This document shows, piece by piece, positions 8,262-17,500 of a stretch of DNA of 64,000 nucleotides (the first letter of the stretch is position 1; every line of letters begins with the position of its first letter). Origin of the DNA: Galbitalea sp036266835. GTDB taxonomy: Bacteria > Actinomycetota > Actinomycetes > Actinomycetales > Microbacteriaceae. Both the position numbers and the translations under genes were made by a program. Location of the stretch: contig DATAXD010000013.1 of assembly GCA_036266835.1 (NCBI GenBank), positions 56,007-120,006 on the forward strand, written 5' to 3'. Under the pieces are notes generated by a model, which saw nothing but the letters and a program-made list of their open reading frames with translations, had not been told where the DNA came from and made no database searches.

Positions 8262-9194
8262 CTAGCTCGCCAGCAGGTGGTCGAACCGGCGCAGGATCAG
8301 GCCCTCGCGAAGTGCCCACGGGCAGATCCGGATCGACTCGATTCCGAGCCCCTCCATAGCGGCTTCGGCGACGAGCGCGGCGGCCAGCATCTGGTTGGCG
8401 CGCAGCACCGAGACGCCGGGAAGGTTCGCCCGATCATCGGATGGCATGGCCGCCAGCCGGGTGGACCAGAGCCGCAGGTCGTGCAGCTGCAGTTCGCGCG
8501 GCACGAACATCCCTGCCGCGCTCGGTGCGGCGCCGGTGATTCGGGCGAGTGAGCGGAACGACTTTGAGGTTCCACACACCAGCGTCGGGGTCTCGAGGCG
8601 TTCGAACTCGGCGATCGGACCGGCGAGCGCCTCACGGATGTAGCGGCGCGCTTCTCGAACGTGGCCAGCGCTCGGCGGGTCGGTCTTCAGCAGATCGCGG
8701 GTCAGCCGCCCGGCGCCGAGTGGCACCGAGATTGCCAGATCCGGCTGTTCGTCGGCTCCGATCGCGAGCTCGAACGATCCGCCGCCGATGTCGAGGTTCA
8801 GGATGGTCCCCGAGCCCCAGCCGTACCAGCGGCGAACAGCGAGGAATGTCGCCGCCGCCTCCTCGGAACCGCTCAGCTCGACGAGTTCGATGCCGGTCTC
8901 GGTACGGAGCCGGGCGAGAACCGCCTCACCATTCGTTGACTCGCGGATGGCCGATGTCGCGAACGCAAGCAGGTCTTCAACCTCGTGCTGACGGCCGAAC
9001 TCGACCGCATCGGCGACGAACGCGAGGAGCTCGCGCTGACCCTCCTCGGAGATCGCACCGGACTTGTCGAGATAGTTGACGAGCTGCACAGGCAGCTTGT
9101 GCGATGCGAACGGAATCGGATGAGCGCCGGCGTGGGCATCGATGAGCAGCAGATGCACGGTGTTCGAACCGATGTCGAGGACGCCAAGCCGCAC
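8262..9194 (-). CDS. ppx: Exopolyphosphatase / guanosine pentaphosphatase family
   Basis: A 310-residue Ppx/GppA protein of the short actinobacterial type, with the ASKHA fold: VLDIGSNTVHLLLID at residues 5-19 (phosphate 1), NLDIGGGSFELAIG in the middle (phosphate 2) and a later glycine motif. The family removes terminal phosphate from inorganic polyphosphate or converts pppGpp to ppGpp. The GTG at 9194 is chosen because GAGG lies just upstream and the family always starts immediately before LDIGSNT. A much longer in-frame extension overlaps malate synthase and is not real. It lies 20 bases after aceB on the same strand. Confidence 0.92.
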   Translation of the reverse strand: MRLGVLDIGSNTVHLLLIDAHAGAHPIPFASHKLPVQLVNYLDKSGAISEEGQRELLAFVADAVEFGRQHEVEDLLAFATSAIRESTNGEAVLARLRTETGIELVELSGSEEAAATFLAVRRWYGWGSGTILNLDIGGGSFELAIGADEQPDLAISVPLGAGRLTRDLLKTDPPSAGHVREARRYIREALAGPIAEFERLETPTLVCGTSKSFRSLARITGAAPSAAGMFVPRELQLHDLRLWSTRLAAMPSDDRANLPGVSVLRANQMLAAALVAEAAMEGLGIESIRICPWALREGLILRRFDHLLAS

Positions 9195-9214
9195 AGCCTC
9201 GAATCTATACCGCT

Positions 9215-10828
9215 CTATACCGCCACGAGCGCGGGCTCCTCGACCAGGTAGTTCGCATATGCCGTGAGGGTCAGGAATGTCGGGAACTCCTCCTCGAGGG
9301 CGATCGTGTGGAAGATCGCCATGGCGTCGTCGAACCGATCGCCCGGCGATCGCTCGAACCGGGTTGCGGCAACAGCGTCCTCGACGAATTTCACGGTGAT
9401 CTGGTTGCCTTCTGCCGTGACGGTGTCCTGATGGATCCACTGCCAGATCTGCGACCGGCTGATTTCGGCGGTAGCGGCATCCTCCATCAGGTTGTCGAGC
9501 GCGACCGCGCCGATGCCGCGAAGCCAGGACTCGATGTACCCGATCGTGACGCGAACGTTGTCGCGTACACCGGCATCCGTCACCTGTCCGCCCGCTGAAC
9601 GGATATCCAGCAGCTGAGACGCAGTTACCTCCACATCATCACGTAACCGGTCAATCTGGTTAGCGTTACCCTGCAACACCGCGTCGAACTCGGCGCGAGC
9701 GGTCGCAATGAGGTCGGGATGTGCAACCCAGGTGCCATCAAATCCATCGCCGGCCTCGCGTTTCTTGTCCGCAGAGACCTTTTCGAGCGCGAACCTCGTG
9801 ACCTCGGGGTCGCGGCGGTTCGGGATGAACGCGCTCATACCGCCGATCGCGTGTGCCCCGCGCTTGTGAGCCGTCTGAACGAGCAGCTCGGTGTACGCGC
9901 GCATGAACGGCACCGTCATCGTGATTTGTCCGCGATCCGGCAGCACGAACCACTCGCCGCGACCGCGATAGTTCTTGATGATCGAGAAGATATAGTCCCA
10001 ACGGCCCGCGTTCAGGCCGGCGCAGTGGTCCCGAAGCTCGAACAGGATCTCGTCCATCTCAAACGCGGCGGGGAACGTCTCGATCAGAACCGTCGCACGG
10101 ATCGTTCCGTGGGGCAATCCGAGCGCAGCTTCCGAGAAGCTGAACACGTCGTCCCACAGCTTCGCCTCCTGGCGCGACTCGAGTTTCGCAAGATAAAAGT
10201 ACGGACCTCGTCCCCGGTCGATGAGCTTCTGCGCATTGTGGAAGACGTAAAGACCGAAGTCCACCAGCGATCCGGATGCCGGCGTCGTGAAGCCCGATCC
10301 GTCGGTGAAGCGCATGTGCTTCTCGGCGAGATGCCAGCCGCGAGGTCGCATGACGATTGTGGGCGTCGTCGCTGCGGTCACCGAGTACTGCTTGCCATCC
10401 TCGCTCGTGTATTCCAGCTCGCCGCGAATGGCATCCAGCAGCGTCAGCTGCCCACCGATGACGTTGCCCCAGGTCGGGCTGGTCGCGTCTTCCTGGTCGG
10501 CCAGCCACACGTTCGCTCCCGAGTTGAGCGCGTTGATTGCCATCTTCGGATCGGTTGGTCCGGTGATCTCGACCCGCCGGTCATCTAGTCCCGGGCCGGC
10601 GCCCGCGACGCGCCAGTCGCCATCCGCGCGGATGTGGGCGGTCTCATCCGGGAACTTGAGGTTGCGGCCGTTACCAAGGTCGTAGCGCAGTTGCATTCGC
10701 GCGGCGAGGCGGTCGTGTCGACGGCCCGCAAAACGCTCGTGCAGGTCGGACAGGAACTCGATCGCCTCCGGGGTGATGATCTCGTCGAAGCGGAAGCCGT
10801 CCGGACCGGTGATTTCGATGTTGCTCAT
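9215..10828 (-). CDS. aceB: Malate synthase A
   Basis: A 537-residue malate synthase A, the second enzyme of the glyoxylate shunt (glyoxylate plus acetyl-CoA to malate). Recognised by VEITGPTDPKMAINALNSGA, VWLADQEDATSPTW, the ATVLIETFPAAFEMDEILFE block with the metal-ligand glutamate, and NAGRWDYIFSIIK. The length is normal for the A isoform. The ATG at 10828 has AGGGGCG seven bases upstream; an in-frame ATG at 10852 would overlap the aceA stop. It follows aceA by 20 bases, forming an aceA-aceB operon that would be used for growth on acetate, fatty acids or aromatic compounds yielding acetyl-CoA. Confidence 0.96.
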   Translation of the reverse strand: MSNIEITGPDGFRFDEIITPEAIEFLSDLHERFAGRRHDRLAARMQLRYDLGNGRNLKFPDETAHIRADGDWRVAGAGPGLDDRRVEITGPTDPKMAINALNSGANVWLADQEDATSPTWGNVIGGQLTLLDAIRGELEYTSEDGKQYSVTAATTPTIVMRPRGWHLAEKHMRFTDGSGFTTPASGSLVDFGLYVFHNAQKLIDRGRGPYFYLAKLESRQEAKLWDDVFSFSEAALGLPHGTIRATVLIETFPAAFEMDEILFELRDHCAGLNAGRWDYIFSIIKNYRGRGEWFVLPDRGQITMTVPFMRAYTELLVQTAHKRGAHAIGGMSAFIPNRRDPEVTRFALEKVSADKKREAGDGFDGTWVAHPDLIATARAEFDAVLQGNANQIDRLRDDVEVTASQLLDIRSAGGQVTDAGVRDNVRVTIGYIESWLRGIGAVALDNLMEDAATAEISRSQIWQWIHQDTVTAEGNQITVKFVEDAVAATRFERSPGDRFDDAMAIFHTIALEEEFPTFLTLTAYANYLVEEPALVAV

Positions 10829-10848
10829 GATGACGCCCCTTAGCGTTT

Positions 10849-12147
10849 TCAAAACTGTGCGGATTCGGTTGAGCCGACGAGCGCGAGGGTTTCGCTGTCC
10901 GGGTTCAGTGCGGTGGCGATCCGGTCGAAGTAGCCGGTGCCGACTTCGCGCTGGTGACGCGTCGCCGTGTATCCGTCCTTCTCGGACGCGAACTCTGCTT
11001 CCTGCAGCTCCACATAAGCGCTCATGTGACGGCGCGAGTAGTCCCTCGCAAGCGAGTACATCGAGTGGTTCAGAGCGTGGAACCCCGCGAGGGTGATGAA
11101 CTGGAACGCGTAACCCATGGCCCCGAGTTCGCGCTGGAACGTCGCGATCTGGTCATCGTCGAGATGTGACTTCCAGTTGAACGACGGCGAGCAGTTGTAG
11201 GCAAGCTTTTTGCCAGGGAACTCACGGTGGATGCTCTCGGCGAAGACTTTCGCCAGCGCCAGGTCGGGCTCGGCGCTCTCGACCCAGAGCAGGTCGGCGT
11301 AGGGCGCATACGCGTGGCCGCGGGCGAGAACGGTCTCGATGCCCGGAGTGGTGCGGAAGAAGCCCTCCGCCGTGCGGTCGCCGGTGAGGAACGGCTTGTC
11401 GCGGTCGTCGATGTCGCTGGTGACGAGGTCCGCGGCGAGGGAATCCGTCCGCCCGATGATGAGGGTCGGTACGCCCGCAACATCCGCCGCGAGCCGCGCC
11501 GCGTTCAGTGTGCGGATGTGCTGGCTGGTCGGAACCAGCACCTTGCCACCCATGTGCCCGCACTTCTTCTCGGAGGCCAGCTGGTCTTCCCAGTGCACGC
11601 CCGCGGCGCCGGCTTCGATCATCGAGTGCATGAGTTCGTAGGCGTTCAGCGGTCCGCCGAAGCCGGCTTCTGCATCCGCGACGATCGGTGCCAGCCAGTC
11701 AATACCGGTCCCTGAGCCTGTCGAAGGGTCCGAGGTCTCCACCTGGTCGGCCCGCAGAAGCGCGTTGTTGATACGGCGAACCACGGCAGGAACGCTATTG
11801 GCGGGGTAGAGGCTCTGGTCCGGGTAAGTCTGACCCGACAGGTTCGCGTCGGCCGCAACCTGCCAGCCGGACAGGTAGATCGCCTTCAGGCCCGCGCGCA
11901 CCTGCTGTACAGCCTGGTTTCCCGTCAGCGCGCCCAGGGCCGGCACCCACTCCTCGGAGTGGATGAGATTCCAGAGGTTCTCGGCGCCGCGTCGCGCGAG
12001 CGTGCGTTCTTCCCGCACCGAGCCGCGGAGGGCGATGACATCTTCTGCGCTGTAGTCGCGGTCGATCCCGCTCCAGCGCGCATCCGTTTTCCACTGGGTC
12101 TCGAGTTCGGCCGCGGTCTGCGTCTGGGTGCCGGGACGGGTATCCAT
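10849..12147 (-). CDS. aceA: Isocitrate lyase
   Basis: A 432-residue isocitrate lyase, splitting isocitrate to glyoxylate and succinate. The catalytic loop KKCGH is at 194-198 with Cys196, after WLAPIVADAEAGFGGPLN. The ATG at 12147 has AGGAGCG upstream. A stretch at residues 139-148, SDPSTGSGTG, is encoded by a copy of a common intergenic palindrome read in frame; it sits in a variable surface loop before the conserved WLAPI. The gene faces the ramB gene with about 140 bases between, where two TTTGC motifs suggest RamB control. Confidence 0.96.
   Translation of the reverse strand: MDTRPGTQTQTAAELETQWKTDARWSGIDRDYSAEDVIALRGSVREERTLARRGAENLWNLIHSEEWVPALGALTGNQAVQQVRAGLKAIYLSGWQVAADANLSGQTYPDQSLYPANSVPAVVRRINNALLRADQVETSDPSTGSGTGIDWLAPIVADAEAGFGGPLNAYELMHSMIEAGAAGVHWEDQLASEKKCGHMGGKVLVPTSQHIRTLNAARLAADVAGVPTLIIGRTDSLAADLVTSDIDDRDKPFLTGDRTAEGFFRTTPGIETVLARGHAYAPYADLLWVESAEPDLALAKVFAESIHREFPGKKLAYNCSPSFNWKSHLDDDQIATFQRELGAMGYAFQFITLAGFHALNHSMYSLARDYSRRHMSAYVELQEAEFASEKDGYTATRHQREVGTGYFDRIATALNPDSETLALVGSTESAQF
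11707..11731. repeat. Short palindromic repeat inside aceA
   Basis: A 25-base palindromic unit containing CCTGAGCCTGTCGAAGG, a repeat I know as common between genes in many actinobacteria. Here it lies inside the coding part of aceA and is read in frame as the low-complexity peptide DPSTGSGT. Confidence 0.7.
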
Positions 12148-12217
12148 GATTCGCTCCTGATGTCGTTTCTTCGGGTTGTCGTTCTTCGAGCATGTGGCCG
12201 ATTTCTCACCACACTCG

Positions 12218-12256
12218 GCAAATCGAGTGCAGAAAAATCCCGCTATTTCTATTTGC
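12218..12256. promoter_or_regulatory. Candidate RamB sites between aceA and ramB
   Basis: GGCAAA-type sequence (GCAAA at 12218-12222) and TTTGC at 12252-12256 form an inverted pair in an unusually AT-rich part of the aceA-ramB gap. RamB of Corynebacterium binds sites built around TTTGC/GCAAA. Two such motifs here fit control of aceA and self-regulation; the consensus is short, so this is tentative. Confidence 0.4.
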
Positions 12257-12286
12257 CGCAAGGATTGGAGGTGTCAGGCTGTTCGG

Positions 12287-13756
12287 ATGGACAAGTTCGC
12301 GCTGATCGCCGGTGAAGATGAGACTGTGCTTGACACCCTCACGATCGGCCGTCGGATCCGTGCGCTTCGCTCGGCTCGCGGCATGACGATCGAAGACCTG
12401 GCGACCGCATTCGACCGCGCGCCGTCCCAGGTGTCCGTCATCGAGAACGGCAAGCGCGAACTCAAAGTCGGTGAATTGCAGAGGCTCGCCCGGATCCTCG
12501 GGGTGTCGCTGGATGAGCTGCTCAGCGCGGAACCGCCATCCCGCCGTGCGGCACTGGAGATCGCGCTCGAGCGGGCGCAGCGCGGTCCACTGTTCGAGAG
12601 CCTTCAGCTCGGACCACTTCCGGTGCGCAAATCCCTGAGCGACGGGGCAATCGAAACCATCCTGACTCTGCACGACGAGTTGCAGCGGCTGTACAGCGAG
12701 CGGGCGGCAACGCCCGAGGAGGCACGAAGGGCGAACACCGAGCTGCGTCGAGTCATGCGGGCTCGCAAGAACCACTTCGCCGAGCTCGAGTCGACGGCGC
12801 GGGAGCTGCTGGCAGCGGTGCGGCACGACGGCGGACCGCTGTCGCAGCGCGTCACATCAGACCTCGCCGCGCATCTCGGATTCGCGCTGCACTACGTGTC
12901 GGACCTGCCAGCGTCGACACGAAGCGTGACAGACCTCAAGAACGGGCGGATCTACCTGCCGGTCGGACAGTCGGCCGGTGGCGATCCGCGCAGTTACCTG
13001 CTCCAGGCGCTCGCCGGTCATGTCCTGGGTCATCAGGAGCCGACCGACTACGCCGACTTCCTGCGGCAGCGCATTGAGACGAACTATCTCACCGGCGCGC
13101 TCATGATCCCGGAATCCTCCGCGGTCGCCTTCCTTAATGCGGCGAAAGACCAGCGCGAGTTGTCAGTCGAGGACCTGCGAGACACCTTTGCGGTGAGCTA
13201 TGAGACGGCAGCGCACCGCTTCACCAATCTCGCCACCGAACACCTTGGTATCCCGGTGCACTTCCTCAAGGTGCACTCGAGCGGAACGATTTCCAAGGCC
13301 TACGAGAACGACAACGTGACCTTCCCGACGGATGCTCTCGGGGCCATCGAGGGGCAGCTGGTATGCCGTCACTGGAGCGCTCGACGCGTGTTCGACGAGG
13401 CGGACCGATTCAGCCCGTATCACCAGTACACCGACAAGCCGGTGGGCACGTATTGGTGCACCTCGCGCATCCAATCGACTGCTCGGGGCGAGTTCTCTGT
13501 GAGCGTCGGTACCCCATTCGCCCACGTGAAGTGGTTCCGCGGGCGCGACACGCCCCATCGCGCGACCTCGACCTGCCCCGACGAAGCCTGCTGCCGTCGA
13601 CCCCCGACTGCGCTCGCGTCGAGGTGGGAACGCCAGTCTTTGCCGTACGCGCGCCTCAACACGTCCTTGCTCGCCGCCATGCCGGGCGGGGCGTTCTCCG
13701 GTGTCGACAGCACCGAGGTCTTCGAGTTTCTGGATGCGCACGCGCCGCAGGACTAG
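12287..13756 (+). CDS. ramB: RamB-type regulator of acetate metabolism (XRE with ImmA/IrrE region)
   Basis: A 489-residue protein with a Cro/XRE helix-turn-helix at about 19-75 (IGRRIRALRSARGMTIEDLA ... SQVSVIENGKRELKVGEL), a middle helical part, an ImmA/IrrE-like metallopeptidase region (LAGHVLGHQEP and ETNYLTGALMIP) and a C-terminal short-chain acyl regulator domain with cysteines near YWCTSRI and STCPDEACC. This is the RamB/MmgR layout, and its place opposite aceA agrees with RamB in Corynebacterium and Mycobacterium. The ATG at 12287 gives a family-like N-terminus; the upstream in-frame extension reads through the promoter gap. GGAGG is about 15 bases away, rather far. Confidence 0.9.
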   Translation: MDKFALIAGEDETVLDTLTIGRRIRALRSARGMTIEDLATAFDRAPSQVSVIENGKRELKVGELQRLARILGVSLDELLSAEPPSRRAALEIALERAQRGPLFESLQLGPLPVRKSLSDGAIETILTLHDELQRLYSERAATPEEARRANTELRRVMRARKNHFAELESTARELLAAVRHDGGPLSQRVTSDLAAHLGFALHYVSDLPASTRSVTDLKNGRIYLPVGQSAGGDPRSYLLQALAGHVLGHQEPTDYADFLRQRIETNYLTGALMIPESSAVAFLNAAKDQRELSVEDLRDTFAVSYETAAHRFTNLATEHLGIPVHFLKVHSSGTISKAYENDNVTFPTDALGAIEGQLVCRHWSARRVFDEADRFSPYHQYTDKPVGTYWCTSRIQSTARGEFSVSVGTPFAHVKWFRGRDTPHRATSTCPDEACCRRPPTALASRWERQSLPYARLNTSLLAAMPGGAFSGVDSTEVFEFLDAHAPQD

Positions 13757-13794
13757 CCGTCGCAGGCGGGGCGCGAGTGCGGGAGACTTGTGCC

Positions 13795-14655
13795 GTGCCC
13801 GAACTTCCGGAAGTGACCGCGCTTGTCAATGACCTCGGCGCGCGGTTGATTGGGCGAATCGTCGATCGGCTCGACGTGGTGTTCTTCGCGGCGCTCAAGA
13901 CGTTCGAGATTTCGCCGTCGTCCCTGCACGGGCAGACCATCACATCCGCTCGCCGGATCGGAAAGTACCTCGACTTCGAGATCGGCGAAACACATCTGGT
14001 GATGCACCTGGCGAGGGCCGGATGGATTCGCTGGCGCAATGAAGCCCCCAAGCTCAGCGCTCGTCCTGGCTACGGACCTCTTGCGGCTCGACTCGTGCTC
14101 GACGACGGGTCAGGATTCGACGTCACCGAGGCCGGCACGCGCAAGAGCCTCGCGATCTATCTGGTGAGGAACGCGCAGGAGATCTCGTGGGTTGCCCGTC
14201 TCGGCCCGGATCCGCTCGCCGACTCCTTCACCGAGGCCCAGTTCGCAGCGATCCTCGCCGCCAACGGAAGAGCCCAGATAAAGGGAGTGCTGCGCAACCA
14301 GTCGGTGATCGCGGGCATCGGCAACGCGTACTCCGATGAGATCCTGCACGCCGCGAAGATGTCGCCGTTCAAGCCTGCGACCATGTCGGCGGATGAGGTT
14401 TCCCGACTGTACGACGCCATGCAGCAGACCCTTCGTGACGCCGTTTTGCGCGCCGACGGACTCGCGGCATCCGAACTCAAGGCCGAAAAGAAGTCCAACC
14501 TGCAGGTGCATGGACGCACGGGCGAGGTGTGCCCGGTCTGCGGCGACACGGTTCGGCAGGTCATCTACTCCGACTCAACCTTCCAGTACTGCCCGACCTG
14601 CCAGACGGGCGGCAAGCCGCTCGCCGATCGAGTTCTGTCGCGACTGCTCAAATAG
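13795..14655 (+). CDS. Fpg/Nei-family DNA glycosylase
   Basis: A 286-residue base-excision repair glycosylase/AP lyase. After loss of the start residue the mature chain begins PELPEV, giving the catalytic N-terminal proline and Glu. IGKYLDFE holds the conserved lysine of the N-terminal sheet, QSVIAGIGNAYSDEIL is the helix-two-turn-helix, and the C-terminus has a C-x2-C-x16-C-x2-C zinc finger. In most Fpg proteins the finger carries an arginine before ST; here the segment is SDSTFQYCPTCQ, with Asp instead. It may be an actinobacterial subgroup with altered lesion preference. The GTG at 13795 has GGGAG upstream. It may be co-transcribed with ramB, 38 bases away. Confidence 0.9.
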   Translation: MPELPEVTALVNDLGARLIGRIVDRLDVVFFAALKTFEISPSSLHGQTITSARRIGKYLDFEIGETHLVMHLARAGWIRWRNEAPKLSARPGYGPLAARLVLDDGSGFDVTEAGTRKSLAIYLVRNAQEISWVARLGPDPLADSFTEAQFAAILAANGRAQIKGVLRNQSVIAGIGNAYSDEILHAAKMSPFKPATMSADEVSRLYDAMQQTLRDAVLRADGLAASELKAEKKSNLQVHGRTGEVCPVCGDTVRQVIYSDSTFQYCPTCQTGGKPLADRVLSRLLK

Positions 14656-14713
14656 AGCGGATGATCGATCGCTCGCGCACCGCCGGATTTGCGACAGGTA
14701 AGTTAGGCGGGAT

Positions 14714-15640
14714 ATGAGCACCGCACACTCGAACCCAGCTGTCCATGTTTCCGAGGCCGTCGCATCGGCGCTCGCCGAGAATCGCCCGATCGTCGCCCTC
14801 GAGTCCACGATCATCAGCCACGGGCTTCCACGTCCGCGCAACCACGAGGCCGCGATCGAGTTCGAGCAGCTGCTCACGGACGAGGGCGTGACACCGGCGA
14901 CGATTGCCGTGCTGGACGGGGTGGCCCGGATTGGCCTCGACGCGGAAGGCCTCAGCCGCATTGCGAACGAGGAGCTCGCGAAGGCGAGTGTCCGCGACTT
15001 GCCGATCCTTGCTGCCCGCCGCGAGAGCGGGGCGACAACGGTCGCGGCAACCGCCCACCTGGCCGCGATGGTTGGCATCCGGGTGTTTGCAACGGGCGGT
15101 CTCGGCGGGGTCCACCGCGGGGCCTCGAGCACTTTTGACGAGTCCGCCGACCTTTCGACCCTCGCCGTGACGCCAATTACCGTGGTCAGCGCCGGCGTGA
15201 AATCGGTGCTCGATATTGGCGCAACACTCGAGCGGCTCGAGACGCTGAGCGTGCCGGTGATCGGTTTCGGAACGCGCGTTTTCCCGAGTTTCTGGCTGCA
15301 GGAGTCCGCCCACCTTCTCGACTGGATGGTCGAGACACCGCGCGAGGTGGCGGAAATCATGCGCGCACAGGACCAGCTCGGCCACGGCCAGGGCATCGTG
15401 GTCGCCAATGCGGTTCCGCGCGATCAGCAGTGGGACCCCGACGAGCATGACCGCATCCTCGAAGAGGCATTTGCTGCTGCCGACGCCGCCGGCGTTCGCG
15501 GAAAAGCGGTGACGCCGTTCCTGCTGAGCTTCATCCTGACGGCATCCGAAGGGCGCAGTCTCGAGGTCAATTTGAACCTCGCGCGCAATAATGTGCGAGT
15601 GGCGGGGAGAATCGCGACCGAGTGGTCGAGCCTGAAATGA
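14714..15640 (+). CDS. psuG: Pseudouridine-5'-phosphate glycosidase
   Basis: A 308-residue PsuG/IndA-family enzyme that splits pseudouridine 5'-phosphate into uracil and ribose 5-phosphate. The family signatures are VALESTIISHGLPRPRN, ATIAVLDG, ARRESGATTVAATAHLA, FATGGLGGVHRG and VVSAGVKSVLDIGATLE, with FGTRVFPSFW later. The stop overlaps the start of a PfkB kinase gene in an ATGA junction, which fits a pair handling pseudouridine from RNA turnover. Full family length. Confidence 0.95.
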   Translation: MSTAHSNPAVHVSEAVASALAENRPIVALESTIISHGLPRPRNHEAAIEFEQLLTDEGVTPATIAVLDGVARIGLDAEGLSRIANEELAKASVRDLPILAARRESGATTVAATAHLAAMVGIRVFATGGLGGVHRGASSTFDESADLSTLAVTPITVVSAGVKSVLDIGATLERLETLSVPVIGFGTRVFPSFWLQESAHLLDWMVETPREVAEIMRAQDQLGHGQGIVVANAVPRDQQWDPDEHDRILEEAFAAADAAGVRGKAVTPFLLSFILTASEGRSLEVNLNLARNNVRVAGRIATEWSSLK

Positions 15641-16530
15641 CGGGCGAACGGCAAAGAATCGTCGTCTTCGGTGACGTCATTGAAGACATCATCGTGACGC
15701 CAAGTGGTGCGATCCGCGCGGATACCGACACCCCGGCGAGCATTGTTCGCCGTGGGGGTGGCTCTGCGGCAAATATGGCGGTGTGGCTCGCGACTTTGGG
15801 CGTCGCCGTCGACTTCGTTGGTCGTGTGGGTGTGCTGGACCTGGAGCGGCACTCGCGGGTGCTGCGGGATGCGGGCGTTCGACCGATGCTCGCCGCCGAT
15901 CACGACCTACCGACCGGCACCATCGTCATCCTGGTCGACGGGGACAAACGCACCATGCTCACCGAGCGCGGGGCGAACGCGATGGTCGATCCGGAGACGG
16001 TCTCGGATGCCATCCTGGAGGGCGTTTCCGCCCTTCACTTCACGGGCTACAGCCTGTTTGCGCGCACCGAAACCTCGGGATTCACCAGACTCATCAAGCG
16101 CGCTCGATCCCGCGGCGTGCACGTGTCGGTGGATGCCGGATCGGCTGGCTTCCTGGCCGACTTCGGCCCCAGGAGATTTCTCGACGCCATCGCGGGCGCG
16201 GATCTACTGTTCCCCAATCTGGATGAGGGGCGCGAGCTCACCGGACTCGAAGAGCCTCAAGCAATCGCGGAGAACCTCGCTAAGAGGTTCCCGGTTGTCG
16301 CGCTCACCATGGGCGCTGCCGGGGTCGTGGTCGCGGGGAGCAAGGGCGAGACCGTCACCGTTGACGTGGTGCCGGCGGGCATCGTCGATCCGACGGGTGC
16401 GGGGGATGCATTCTGCGCCGGTTTCCTGAACGAGTGGATACAGTCGCGCGATCGGCGTGCGTCAGCGGAAGCCGGTGCGAAGTTGGCCAGCCAGGCCGTC
16501 ACGGTCGTTGGCGGTCGTCCGAGCGCCTGA
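15637..16530 (+). CDS. PfkB-family carbohydrate kinase, probable pseudouridine kinase
   Basis: A 297-residue ribokinase-type sugar kinase. GGGSAANMAVWLATLG near residue 40 is the first PfkB signature, and DPTGAGDAFCAGF is the C-terminal signature with the catalytic Asp. The ATG at 15637 forms a four-base overlap (ATGA) with psuG and gives the usual short N-terminus before IVVFGDVIEDI. PsuK phosphorylates pseudouridine before cleavage by PsuG, and the coupling argues for that role; the family by itself does not fix the substrate. Confidence 0.9.
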   Translation: MTGERQRIVVFGDVIEDIIVTPSGAIRADTDTPASIVRRGGGSAANMAVWLATLGVAVDFVGRVGVLDLERHSRVLRDAGVRPMLAADHDLPTGTIVILVDGDKRTMLTERGANAMVDPETVSDAILEGVSALHFTGYSLFARTETSGFTRLIKRARSRGVHVSVDAGSAGFLADFGPRRFLDAIAGADLLFPNLDEGRELTGLEEPQAIAENLAKRFPVVALTMGAAGVVVAGSKGETVTVDVVPAGIVDPTGAGDAFCAGFLNEWIQSRDRRASAEAGAKLASQAVTVVGGRPSA

Positions 16531-16615
16531 CGCCCCCGGCCTGGCGGTCGCCGCTGGGCGTTCACAAATTCACACCGTGGGAGCGCGACTATTCTTGACT
16601 TCGCAAGGAGCGAAT

Positions 16616-17500
16616 ATGAGTGTTGCGCCAGGGGCATCGTCAAAGGCCCGCGATGCTCTGGTGCGCGAAAGCAAGGACCACATCGCGATCGATGTCATCG
16701 ACCTCTGTCGTGAGTTGCACATCCGTGCGATGCTCGGCGGCGGACCGGTGTTGAACGCCAATGGGCTGCTCGCACCGGGCGTGTCCAGAAGCGCCGCCAT
16801 CCTCGTCGACCCGGCATCGTTCCGACACCTGCGAAGCGCCCTGCTCCAGCGCGGCTGGCACGACTCGACGGCGCGTCGGATCCGAGTGCTTCCGCCGGCG
16901 CGATTCTCACTGTCGCACGCCGACGAGGTCGCGGGCCTGAACATCTACCCCTTCATTCCCGGATTCTTCGCCGATCCCGAAGAGACCTTCGATGTCATCT
17001 GGGAACGGCACAAGGAGGTGCCCCTTCGCGGGCACACAGTTCGTGCTCTCGGTCGGATCAACTCCGCGATCCTCGCCAGTCACGACGGTCTCGACGGTCG
17101 GCTCGGTCGGGCCAGAAGCAACTTCGACTACTTCGTGGCCCAGTTCGGGCGGGTTCTCAACCAGCACGAGCGCGAAGTCACCGTCGACCTCATTCGGAAG
17201 ATGGGCGGATGCGCCGAGATGGATCGGCTGGTTCGCGCGCTCGGATTCGAGTCCTGCGAATTTACCCTGCCGTCGGTCGCCTACGTCCAATGGCGGCTGC
17301 AGATCACGGATGTCTCGGACCAGGTGCGCCGTGCCGTCGCCCTCCTCGAACTCGGCAAGGAGGGTCGCGCGATGCTCTACGAGAGCAACTCAGGTCGGCC
17401 CAAGACGTTCGGTGATGTCGTGAAGATGATCGTCAGACTGCCGCGCACGTGCATCGACATCTTCGGAGCCGGGCGCCGGTGGAAGCGGAGCCTGGTCTAG
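16616..17500 (+). CDS. Uncharacterised protein, possibly nucleotidyltransferase-like
   Basis: A 294-residue cytoplasmic protein without signal or membrane segments, with a strong AAGGAG site before ATG 16616. An N-terminal alpha/beta segment (IRAMLGGGPVLNANGLL, then SAAILVDPASFRHLRSALLQRGWHD) has the feel of proteins classed as uncharacterised nucleotidyltransferases, where a gene product is matched with a lateral transfer of a phosphate group; I see no clear GS-x-DxD motif, so this is weak. The C-terminal half is helical (QHEREVTVDLIRKMGG, DVSDQVRRAVALLELGKEG). Ends four bases into the convergent MarR gene. Function unknown. Confidence 0.75.
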   Translation: MSVAPGASSKARDALVRESKDHIAIDVIDLCRELHIRAMLGGGPVLNANGLLAPGVSRSAAILVDPASFRHLRSALLQRGWHDSTARRIRVLPPARFSLSHADEVAGLNIYPFIPGFFADPEETFDVIWERHKEVPLRGHTVRALGRINSAILASHDGLDGRLGRARSNFDYFVAQFGRVLNQHEREVTVDLIRKMGGCAEMDRLVRALGFESCEFTLPSVAYVQWRLQITDVSDQVRRAVALLELGKEGRAMLYESNSGRPKTFGDVVKMIVRLPRTCIDIFGAGRRWKRSLV

